This document shows, one piece after another, positions 50,728 through 58,457 of a stretch of DNA of 64,000 bases. The stretch spans positions 12,915 through 76,914 of the forward strand of contig JAGOLX010000017.1 of NCBI GenBank assembly GCA_017993835.1. The letters are read 5' to 3'. Numbering within the stretch: the stretch's first letter is position 1; every line of letters begins with the position of its first letter. This DNA is from Phycisphaerae bacterium. GTDB lineage: Bacteria > Planctomycetota > Phycisphaerae > Sedimentisphaerales > Anaerobacaceae. The notes below the pieces were generated by a model. That model saw only the letters and a list, made by a program, of their open reading frames with translations, was not told the DNA's origin and did not search any database. The position numbers were made by a program, and so were the translations under genes.

Positions 50728-53430
50728 CTACAGACTCCCTTTTGATGTGCTTGGAATGACGAAACTCGCCGGAGCGAACGCGGCCAGATCCACGCTGAAC
50801 TCCCCGTTCTTCACGGGAATCGGCTCGCCGACCGGTTCGCCGCGAAGGGTGACCGGCTGAACCGCATCGACATCAAGCCCAGACGGCAGATGCACCCGGC
50901 ACTGTCGTCCTGCGCCTGCGTACTCCCACAGCCGAAACACGGTGCCAGGGCCGTCCGGATTCGGGCCGAACGCCGTCACGAGAACACCGCGAGTCGAAAG
51001 CTCCACACCCTTCTGGGTGGCGGGCAGCACGCCGGCCTTTCCCTCGGCAGCAGCCGCCAGCAGCGGATACCTGGTTTCGAGCGATGGCATGATCAGGCTG
51101 GACTGCGCGTCGAAGCGGTCGAACGCCCAGAGTCGGACTGACGTCGTCCAAGTGCCCTCATTCCAGAGGCGGAAGTTGGTGGTCCATTGGTTGTTGAAGA
51201 GATTGAAGAACACGACCGGTTTGCCAGGCACAGAGTCAGGCGAATACTTGAAGATCCCCGGCCGGTCGAGACTCACGAGCGGGCTGTCGAACGAACAGAT
51301 GCCCACGCCGCGACCTTGCTCGTCCGCGACAGTCAGGCCCGTGTGTATCGCCTGGAGGTCGTGGTTCGAGCCTCGAACGAAGTCCCGCACTGGGTCCGCG
51401 ATCCCGCCCAACCGGCCCAGGCGAAACTGCGGCTTGGCCGCGTTCACCGGCAGGCAGATCCATCCTGCTTCCGGCCAGTTGTCCGCCGGCTTGTCGTGAA
51501 GGGTGATTTCGAGGTCGAGGTAAGGCTCGCCTGCATAGAGGGTGACCCTGGTCGTCACCGCGTGCGACAACTCCGCGGTCGGCGCGGAGTGCATGGTGGC
51601 CGTGACCGAGATGGGCGAATGCGTCACGTCCACGTCCGCGTATCGCGGCGATGCAGCCCGGTGCGGGACCTTGTCGGCAGGCGGCATAGCGGGTTTGCCC
51701 AGCTCGGCCACCGCCCAGTCCGAACGGCTCTTCACGTAGGCATTGACATAGGCCGCGACCTGATCCGCGTCGAAACGCTCATAGAGATACTGGCCGAGCG
51801 AGTAATCGGACTGTTGATCCGCCAGTTCGCGCCCCGTGCGTTTGTCCACCACGGAGCGAATGCCGCCGCGAGCGCGATCGAGCGCAACTCTCAGATACTC
51901 GTTCTCGATGACGCCTGCGCGGGCGTCGCTGTACAAATCGCCTCGGGACTGCGCCGTCTCGCCGGGGACAAAGGTGCGATAGCCCATCGCCGGGATGTCC
52001 GGGGCGATGAAATAGAGGTCATTGCCATCCCCCACCGCAGCTACCGGCACGGCGGGCCCCCCATCCGCCGGTCGTAAGGCCGAAAGGTCCGGGCCGGCGA
52101 ACGGCACGTATGCGATACCGCTTCGCTGCCAGGGCAGCGGATTGAACACGACGATACGACGCCCGTCAGGACCCGCCTGTTCCGCGAGCGTGCGCAGGGT
52201 GTTCTCGATAAGGGGGACGATGTCATGGCAAACCTGCATGATGTACTTCGTGTGCTCCGCCCAGGATGCCTCCAGCTTCGAGAATCGGCCCGCCGCACGA
52301 TCCGCTTTCCAGGCGTCGCCGTAGTCCCACTTCGTCTCGCTGCCATACTTCGTGACCCAGGACAGGGCGCCGCCCCAGGTGTGCTCGCCATAGAGCAGGC
52401 TCTTCTCGCGGGCATCCGCGACAAGCCGGGCGCAGTCAGCCGCGGACACGGACGCACCCCAGATATGCAGAAGGGTGGCAAGAGATTCGACAGAGCCGAT
52501 GTCGGGCCTGATGCCTCGCGCAATCCCCGCGCCTTTGGGATCGCACATCGGTCCGTGAATCCAGGTGTCCGGCATGTCGCCTCGAATCACCGGGATGTCG
52601 GCCTTCTCCGCGAGGATCGCGTCGGCGAAGTCGGACAGTCGTCCGATGCGGACCTTCACGCCGGGCAGCTTCTGCGCCGCTTCCGCAAGCAACTTCTTCA
52701 CCTCGTCGGGCGTGGGCGGGCCGTGGTTGTCGCCGGTATGTTCGAGCGCCAGCCAGGTGCGATAAGGCCAATCTCCAGGAGGGACCAGACCGGTGCCGTA
52801 CCCGGCGGCGGAATACATCGTCAGCAGGCGAGAGCCGTCCGGGCCCTCCCACCAGAACAGTGGCGGCACGTCCGGCGAGCTGCTGGCGGCATTGCAGCCC
52901 AGGTGCAGGAACTCGATGCCGGCGTGTCGCAGCAGCGTGGGCATGATCCACGAGTGGCACGGGACATCGGTCATCTTCGCGTCGCGAGGGAGGGGCAAGC
53001 CCGCCTCGCGGGACAACCGGGAGGCATAGCCGAGCCCTCGCACGAGGTCCTCGGGCTCCAGCAACTCCGTGTGCGTCGTGAAGGGCAGGCCGTGGACTAC
53101 GAATCGGCCGTCTTTGAATGCGAGGAGAATCTGCTGCTGGCGTTCGGCGGTCTGGCCGTCCCAGTCTTCGAGGATCTTCGCCATGGGCCAGCCAGGAATT
53201 GTCCAAACGAACTGCTGCTCCCGCGGCAGGCCGCGATTCTGGTCCACCACCTTCAGGGCCTGGTCGATCATCGTCGCACGGTAACGTTGCACGACATTGC
53301 TGGCGAAGTCCGTGTAGCCGATGTCGAAGTGCGTCTTGAACGTGATGATGACCTCGCGGACTTCAGCCGATGCACTCCTTGGAACCATCAGGCCGCAGAG
53401 CACCATCACAGCCAGAACGGATCTGATCAT
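50728..53430 (-). CDS. GH38-like (DUF5054) alpha-mannosidase, exported
   Basis: 900 residues. Signal peptide (SVLAVMVLCGLMVPRSASA). The N-terminal catalytic region begins VIITFKTHFDIGYTDFASN, carrying the His-x-Asp metal pair of GH38, and continues with MTDVPCHSWIMPTLLRHAGI, whose Asp is in the position I expect for the nucleophile. The remaining 550 residues are the helical and beta-sandwich domains usual for GH38/DUF5054. It would hydrolyse alpha-mannosides or related linkages outside the cytoplasm with a zinc or calcium ion. The start at 53430 has GGAG 7 nt upstream. It is the middle gene between another GH38-like enzyme and the MFS porter. Confidence 0.82.
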   Translation of the reverse strand: MIRSVLAVMVLCGLMVPRSASAEVREVIITFKTHFDIGYTDFASNVVQRYRATMIDQALKVVDQNRGLPREQQFVWTIPGWPMAKILEDWDGQTAERQQQILLAFKDGRFVVHGLPFTTHTELLEPEDLVRGLGYASRLSREAGLPLPRDAKMTDVPCHSWIMPTLLRHAGIEFLHLGCNAASSSPDVPPLFWWEGPDGSRLLTMYSAAGYGTGLVPPGDWPYRTWLALEHTGDNHGPPTPDEVKKLLAEAAQKLPGVKVRIGRLSDFADAILAEKADIPVIRGDMPDTWIHGPMCDPKGAGIARGIRPDIGSVESLATLLHIWGASVSAADCARLVADAREKSLLYGEHTWGGALSWVTKYGSETKWDYGDAWKADRAAGRFSKLEASWAEHTKYIMQVCHDIVPLIENTLRTLAEQAGPDGRRIVVFNPLPWQRSGIAYVPFAGPDLSALRPADGGPAVPVAAVGDGNDLYFIAPDIPAMGYRTFVPGETAQSRGDLYSDARAGVIENEYLRVALDRARGGIRSVVDKRTGRELADQQSDYSLGQYLYERFDADQVAAYVNAYVKSRSDWAVAELGKPAMPPADKVPHRAASPRYADVDVTHSPISVTATMHSAPTAELSHAVTTRVTLYAGEPYLDLEITLHDKPADNWPEAGWICLPVNAAKPQFRLGRLGGIADPVRDFVRGSNHDLQAIHTGLTVADEQGRGVGICSFDSPLVSLDRPGIFKYSPDSVPGKPVVFFNLFNNQWTTNFRLWNEGTWTTSVRLWAFDRFDAQSSLIMPSLETRYPLLAAAAEGKAGVLPATQKGVELSTRGVLVTAFGPNPDGPGTVFRLWEYAGAGRQCRVHLPSGLDVDAVQPVTLRGEPVGEPIPVKNGEFSVDLAAFAPASFVIPSTSKGSL

Positions 53431-53498
53431 GCGTCTTCTCCAGTGGCAAGGGCATCTCGCCCGTGATCTCGGAAGACATGGGCAGGATGCCCATGCTA

Positions 53499-56400
53499 CT
53501 ATTCGATCTCGGCGCGCAGGCTGACGAGCCCGGACGCGGGGATCACGACTCGCTTGCCCATGCGCTCGCCCGCCCGCTCGCTCGTGTCGCTCAGAAACAC
53601 GGCGGTCGGTTGCACGCCGGCCCATTTGAGCCGAGCGGAATGTCCTTTTCCCGAAGCGTCGAACAGACGAACGATCAACGCGCGACCGTCATCGCTGGGC
53701 TTGAGGGCTGTCACAATCACCTCGTCCGGCTCGACGGTCAGCAGCGGTTTGCCCGAGGGCGTCGCGCCTTGCGAGCGAACCGCCAGCAGCGGCTGGCTGA
53801 ACCCTGTGGCAAAGCGTGACGCCTGGGCGACATCGCGCCGCCGATGCGGCTGCAACACGAACCGGAAGACTGTCGGGCCCTCCTGATAGGCGCGATAGTT
53901 GGTACCCCAGTGATTGTTCATGGCCCAACAATACAGCTTCTGCGTTGGCTCGACGTGCGAACGCCAGACGTTCGGGTCGGTCTGCGAGTTCAACAGCGTG
54001 GCGGTGATCCCGCCCACCTGCAACAGCGGCGCGTCGAGCGTCACCCAGGTGACGCCGCAATCCGCGTTCGAGACGTCCGCCCAGCGACCCACGGTGAACC
54101 AGTTCTTGCAGGCGCTCGGCATCTGGTCCGCCTCCGGACGCATCACGCCCAGCGGGAGATCGAGCAGCACCTCCCCACCCGGCACCGCAAGGGGAAATCC
54201 GAAATTGACGCTCTCCTTGCCTTCCTTCGCATGATAACTCTTCGCCTGCAATCGCTCCTTGTCCAGAGTGTTGATGATCTCGACATAGTCGAGTCCGGCG
54301 ACCACTCGCAGTTCTCGCGCGAGCTTCTTGCAGCCCGGTGCGGCGGACTCGACGACCAGCGAAGCGACCAGCGGGCCGTTCTCGCCGACGCGGATGGTCG
54401 CCGGGCCATTGCGTTGGAGGTCTTTCAGATCGTCGCCGATCAGGTAGAGATAGTCGTTCAGGGCCTCGCCGCCGCTGGTGTCGGCGAAGTTGCCCTTGAT
54501 ACCCTTCGCGGTCAGTTCGACGATGCCACCGGTCTGCTCATCCACGCGGACACGAACGACACCGTTGTTCAGTATGGCCCCCTGCGCAGCGGCCCGCCCC
54601 TTGGTGCGAGGCGCGCCGGAGACCACCGTAAAGCGACGGGCCGCAAGAGGCGGCACATCCCTCGCGAGAAAGGCCAGTTCGCCCGAAGCCAGCCGCTGCG
54701 ACGGGACGGCCTTGCCCGACTCATCGATAACCCGGTCACCCGCGGCGGAGAGATCCTTCGACAGGGTCACCAACTCCGTGCGAGGCCAGGAGAGCGTGTT
54801 GAAGACATCCACTGCATCCCCGCCGGCGCTCACCGCCGCAGCCAGCAACTCGCGAGATTGCTTGTCCGCGGATTCCGCATAGCCTCGCTTGATTTCCCAC
54901 TGCTCCAGCGTCTCCTTCCGCTGCGGCTCGCTGACGCTGCACCAGGCGCCCCACGTGTGCTCGGAGTACAGAAGCACCGCGTTCCAGGCATCTTCGAAGG
55001 CGGCCGCAGGATACTCGGAGGGCTTGAGCATCGCAAAGAGCGTCTCCGCCTGCGTCAGCCGGTCGGAGCTGGCGCGGTTCATCGCGGTCTCGAGAGAAGA
55101 GGAGCCCGCGCCGTCCTCCCAGTATGGCGTCCAGTCGCCTCGCACGAGAGGCAGCTTGTCGCCGTAACGCTGCTCGAACGCGCGGAACGCCTCGCTCGTG
55201 CCGGAGATGACGAATCGTGGCCAGGCGTATTTGGCGTTCCAATCCCTGACGAACTCGCAGATGGCCGGGTCGGGAATGGCGTTGTCGCCATGGCCGCTCC
55301 AGCGCACGTAGGCGATATCGAACGGATAGCCACGCTGCTCCAGACCGTCGGAGAAGTCCTCGACGAGCCGGGGCGACATCTGTCCGTAGCGGTGCGACAT
55401 CGCGTAGCCCCAGAAGGGAATCCAGACGAGCACCTTGGACTGGCCGTCGGGTCCCACCCAGTAGAACGGCTTGTTCTCCCACTCGCGGAGGATCGTGCCG
55501 ATGCGGTCGAAGTAGTTCGGCGCGACGGAGAAGTACCGGATGCCCGCCTGCGCCATGGCGGTGACCGTGCCCCAGGTGTAGCCGGGGACGTCGGAGATCA
55601 TCGCGGCGTCGATCGGCACGCCGGTCTTCGCGGCCAGATCGGTCGAGTACTTGAACAGGCGAACCAACTCCTCTGGGCGGCATAAGCCTGTCAACTCGTT
55701 GAGATACATCCCGTTGAGGACAACCTGTCCGCTCTTGACCGTATCCAGGAACTCCGCACGTTGCTGGTCATTGAGCCGCCGCAAGTAGAGATCGGCCGCC
55801 CAGAGGACCTCGACGTTCCAGACGAAACGCGAGCCCTCGGGATAGCTCGCCGTCCGCCTGGCCGCGGCGATACCGTCCACGAGGTTCTGCACCTGCTTGG
55901 CTTCAATGGCGGTTTGGATCTCGGTGTAGCCGATGTCGGTGTGCGAGTGCGGCGTGATGTACACCGTGAGCTTCCTCACCGGCTTGAGCGAGACCTCGCG
56001 GGTCGCGACCGTCTTGCCGCCGACCTCGACCGCGACCTGGCCCTTCACCGGGGTCTCGACCGCGTCGGCCGTCAGTTCCACCTCCTGCACCCCACGGGTC
56101 AGACGCACAGACTTCGCAGGCCCCTTCGTAAACCGCACGACGCCGTCCGCTTCGTCTCCGAAATGGCGCAGGGTCACCGTGACCGGCTGGAACAGCCGGC
56201 CATCCTGCTCCCGCAATGCCCGCACGGATCGGACCTCGTCCAGAAGGGTTCGCGACTGTACGTCGCCCAGTTCCGCGCCGGGAGGCGCGACCAGTTCCAG
56301 GCAGTCGTAGAGCATCCAACTGCCAGACTGTGTGGTGATGCGAACCTCGTTGTCGCCGATCTTGAGAAGACTTGCCGGGAAGGCAATGGCGAACTCGTGC

Positions 56401-56882
56401 TCGCGGCCCTTCTCGGGCTGGCCATTGATCGAGGCGTCCCCTGCCCCCTTGGGCAGAGACTGCTCGAACGCCTGCCCATTCACCTTCACTTGCAGTTTGG
56501 GCGGACCCGCGCTGTGCGTGTCGATCAGATCGAACTGGAGCCGGCATTGGCCCTCTGCGGGGAGGGTCTTCAGACCGAAGAGCACAATCGAAGTGTGCGA
56601 CCGCGCCCCTGCCCAACTGTCCGATGGGCCGGGCTGCACGTAGGGCCAGTCCTCATTCGGCGTCGAGACTCCGACGACAAAGAAGGCATTGCTCTTGAAC
56701 CGCGAGTAGCCATCGGGCGCCAGGGCGAACTCCGCGTTGCTCCCGTCCCCCTTCCCGATCTCCCAGAGCGTCACACCGCCAACACTGCCTGTGTCCTGCG
56801 CCCACACGCCGGGGTTGTACCCCGCCAACGCAAGCGACATCGACAACACAAGAACAAACTGGCTTGGATTCAAACGAGACAT
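53499..56882 (-). CDS. GH38 alpha-mannosidase with N-terminal rhamnogalacturonan-lyase-like binding domain, exported
   Basis: 1,127 residues with a signal peptide (FVLVLSMSLALAGYNPG). Residues about 35-200 resemble the CBM-like domain III of PL4 lyases (GGVTLWEIGKGDGSNAEFAL). Residues about 320-620 hold the GH38 catalytic domain: VYITPHSHTDIGYTEIQTAI with the metal-binding His/Asp, ISDVPGYTWGTVTAMAQAGI with the probable nucleophile Asp, and ENKPFYWVGPDGQSKVLVW. Beta-sandwich domains typical of GH38 fill the rest. It should act on alpha-mannosides, perhaps of a pectic or N-glycan-like polymer given the PL4-like domain. GAGGGG precedes the start. It is the first gene of the mannosidase operon; 68 nt separate it from the next gene. 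Confidence 0.83.
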   Translation of the reverse strand: MSRLNPSQFVLVLSMSLALAGYNPGVWAQDTGSVGGVTLWEIGKGDGSNAEFALAPDGYSRFKSNAFFVVGVSTPNEDWPYVQPGPSDSWAGARSHTSIVLFGLKTLPAEGQCRLQFDLIDTHSAGPPKLQVKVNGQAFEQSLPKGAGDASINGQPEKGREHEFAIAFPASLLKIGDNEVRITTQSGSWMLYDCLELVAPPGAELGDVQSRTLLDEVRSVRALREQDGRLFQPVTVTLRHFGDEADGVVRFTKGPAKSVRLTRGVQEVELTADAVETPVKGQVAVEVGGKTVATREVSLKPVRKLTVYITPHSHTDIGYTEIQTAIEAKQVQNLVDGIAAARRTASYPEGSRFVWNVEVLWAADLYLRRLNDQQRAEFLDTVKSGQVVLNGMYLNELTGLCRPEELVRLFKYSTDLAAKTGVPIDAAMISDVPGYTWGTVTAMAQAGIRYFSVAPNYFDRIGTILREWENKPFYWVGPDGQSKVLVWIPFWGYAMSHRYGQMSPRLVEDFSDGLEQRGYPFDIAYVRWSGHGDNAIPDPAICEFVRDWNAKYAWPRFVISGTSEAFRAFEQRYGDKLPLVRGDWTPYWEDGAGSSSLETAMNRASSDRLTQAETLFAMLKPSEYPAAAFEDAWNAVLLYSEHTWGAWCSVSEPQRKETLEQWEIKRGYAESADKQSRELLAAAVSAGGDAVDVFNTLSWPRTELVTLSKDLSAAGDRVIDESGKAVPSQRLASGELAFLARDVPPLAARRFTVVSGAPRTKGRAAAQGAILNNGVVRVRVDEQTGGIVELTAKGIKGNFADTSGGEALNDYLYLIGDDLKDLQRNGPATIRVGENGPLVASLVVESAAPGCKKLARELRVVAGLDYVEIINTLDKERLQAKSYHAKEGKESVNFGFPLAVPGGEVLLDLPLGVMRPEADQMPSACKNWFTVGRWADVSNADCGVTWVTLDAPLLQVGGITATLLNSQTDPNVWRSHVEPTQKLYCWAMNNHWGTNYRAYQEGPTVFRFVLQPHRRRDVAQASRFATGFSQPLLAVRSQGATPSGKPLLTVEPDEVIVTALKPSDDGRALIVRLFDASGKGHSARLKWAGVQPTAVFLSDTSERAGERMGKRVVIPASGLVSLRAEIE

Positions 56883-56968
56883 GTTGGCCCCTCAAGTTCC
56901 ATCATCGACCATTTCTGATTCGGCACATTCGCACGGCGTCAGCCAGATAGTAAATGGCAAATCGCAAA

Positions 56969-56997
56969 TTGTAAATGGCCTGCGGACGCACTATAAT
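56969..56997 (+). promoter_or_regulatory. Predicted promoter giving a leaderless UroD-family mRNA
   Basis: TTGTAA (56969-56974, 4/6), exactly 17 bp, then a perfect TATAAT (56992-56997). The start codon at 57005 lies where transcription would begin, and no Shine-Dalgarno sequence precedes it. Confidence 0.6.
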
Positions 56998-57004
56998 GCC
57001 CTCC

Positions 57005-58282
57005 ATGACACCGAGAGAAAGAGTCTTGGCCGCGTTGAACCACGTCGAACCCGACCGCGTCCCGATCGATCTGTCGGGACACCGCTCATCGGGTATCGCC
57101 GCGATGGCGTACCCCAAGCTGCGGAAGTACCTGGGTCTGCCGCCGAGACCCATCCATGTCTACGACGTGATCCAGCAACTGGCGGTCGTCGATGAAGACG
57201 TGCTCGACCGCTTCGGCATCGACTGCATCGAAATGGGCCGGGGGTTCGCCCTCACCGACGACTCGTGGAAGCCCTGGACTCTGCCTGACGGCACGGACTG
57301 CCTCGTCCCCGCCTGGACCCGGATCGAGCGCCGGCCCGACCGGTGGGTTATCCTGTCCGAGTCCGGGAAGGTCTTCGCCCACATGCCCGACGGCACGCTC
57401 TATTTCGAACAGACGCATTTCCCATTGATGAAGGATGATGGATCGTGGATGATTGAAGAGCAGTCCGCGTCTTTCGCTTGCGATCATCAATCATCCATTA
57501 TCAATCATCAGTCTATTGTGGACGCCTTTGGAGAGTGCATGTGGACCGGCGTCGCGGCCCCGCCCGGCCCGGTCGATCCACAGGCGCTTCGCAAGGGAGC
57601 CAAACGCCTCCGCGAGAGCACCAGCCGGGCCATCATCGGCCTGTTCGGAGGCAACCTCTTCGAGACCGGCCAGTTCTTCTACCGGGCGGACAATTTCTTC
57701 ATGCTCCTGGCGGGCGAGCCCCAAAAGGCCCATCGCTTCCTCGACCAGTTGGTCGAGATCCATCTGGCCAACCTGGAGAAGTTCCTCGGCGCGGTGGGCG
57801 ATTCCATCGACATCATCCTCTTCGGCGACGATCTCGGCATGCAAACGGGTCCCATGCTCAGTCCCAAGATGTATTGCGAGTTCTTCAAACCGCGGCACAA
57901 GGTGCTTTGGAATCGCGCGAAGGAGCTTGCGAACGTCAAGGTCATGCTCCATTGCTGCGGCGGCGTCCGCGAGTTGCTTCCCCACCTTATCGAAGCGGGC
58001 CTCGACACGATCAATCCCGTTCAGATCACCTGCGCCGGGATGAATCCGGCGGAACTGAAGGCAGAATTCGGACGGGATCTCACCTTCTGGGGCGGTGGTT
58101 GCGATACCCGCGAGATCCTCGCCGGCGCCAGTCCCAAGCAGGTGGCGGAACACGTCAGGAACCAGGTTCGCACCCTCTCCCCCGGCGGCGGCTTCGTCTT
58201 CCAGCAGGTGCACAACATCCTGGCCAACGTCCCGCCGGAGAACATCGTCGCCATGCTCGACGCGGTCAACGCAGACCGATGA
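57005..58282 (+). CDS. Uroporphyrinogen-decarboxylase (UroD/MtaA) family protein
   Basis: 425 residues with no signal peptide. It starts TPRERVLAALNHVEPDRVPI, the standard opening of UroD-like proteins, and continues with IGLFGGNLFETGQFFYRADN, IILFGDDLGMQTGPMLSPKM, VKVMLHCCGGVRELLPHLIE, GLDTINPVQITCAGMNP and FVFQQVHNILANVPPENI. The HCCGG and QVT/C motifs are those of the MtaA/CmuA/MtbA-type corrinoid methyltransferase branch rather than true HemE. Many planctomycete copies are of unknown substrate. Residues about 144-169 come from an inverted repeat embedded in the gene (57434-57509). The ATG at 57005 has no ribosome site and sits at the predicted transcription start; an ATG at 56996 is less likely because it overlaps the -10 box. 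Confidence 0.85.
   Translation: MTPRERVLAALNHVEPDRVPIDLSGHRSSGIAAMAYPKLRKYLGLPPRPIHVYDVIQQLAVVDEDVLDRFGIDCIEMGRGFALTDDSWKPWTLPDGTDCLVPAWTRIERRPDRWVILSESGKVFAHMPDGTLYFEQTHFPLMKDDGSWMIEEQSASFACDHQSSIINHQSIVDAFGECMWTGVAAPPGPVDPQALRKGAKRLRESTSRAIIGLFGGNLFETGQFFYRADNFFMLLAGEPQKAHRFLDQLVEIHLANLEKFLGAVGDSIDIILFGDDLGMQTGPMLSPKMYCEFFKPRHKVLWNRAKELANVKVMLHCCGGVRELLPHLIEAGLDTINPVQITCAGMNPAELKAEFGRDLTFWGGGCDTREILAGASPKQVAEHVRNQVRTLSPGGGFVFQQVHNILANVPPENIVAMLDAVNADR
57434..57509. repeat. Inverted repeat inside the UroD-family gene
   Basis: Arms 57434-57455 (GATGATGGATCGTGGATGAT...) and 57488-57509 (CAATCATCCATTATCAATCA...) are complementary at 19 of 22 positions. The reading frame stays open through it. 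Similar ATCATCGACCATT words occur upstream near 56900-56915. Confidence 0.65.
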
Positions 58283-58312
58283 CTCACCGCATTTCATGCT
58301 CCAAGCAGCATT

Positions 58313-58424
58313 TGTCATGCTGAGCAAAGCGAAGCATCTGGCGCACGAACACATACGTGCGTTCGAGTGCGAGTGAAACGTCTCCTTCGACGCCCAATTC
58401 CTTCGCCTTTGGCGCAGGATGACA
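58313..58424. repeat. Intergenic repeat of the GTCATGCTGAGC type
   Basis: Lies between two convergent genes, begins TGTCATGCTGAGCAAAGCGA and ends CAGGATGACA, giving short inverted ends. A related CCTGAACGAAGTGAAGGAC is at 41383-41403. No clear terminator hairpin is visible in this gap. Confidence 0.45.
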
Positions 58425-58457
58425 GAGGCCTGTCGTCCGCCCAATGCCAAACCCAGT

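Noticed and set aside
57005-58282. Naming the UroD-family gene hemE
   Set aside because: The HCCGG motif, the leaderless context and lack of other haem genes fit the corrinoid methyltransferase-like branch better.
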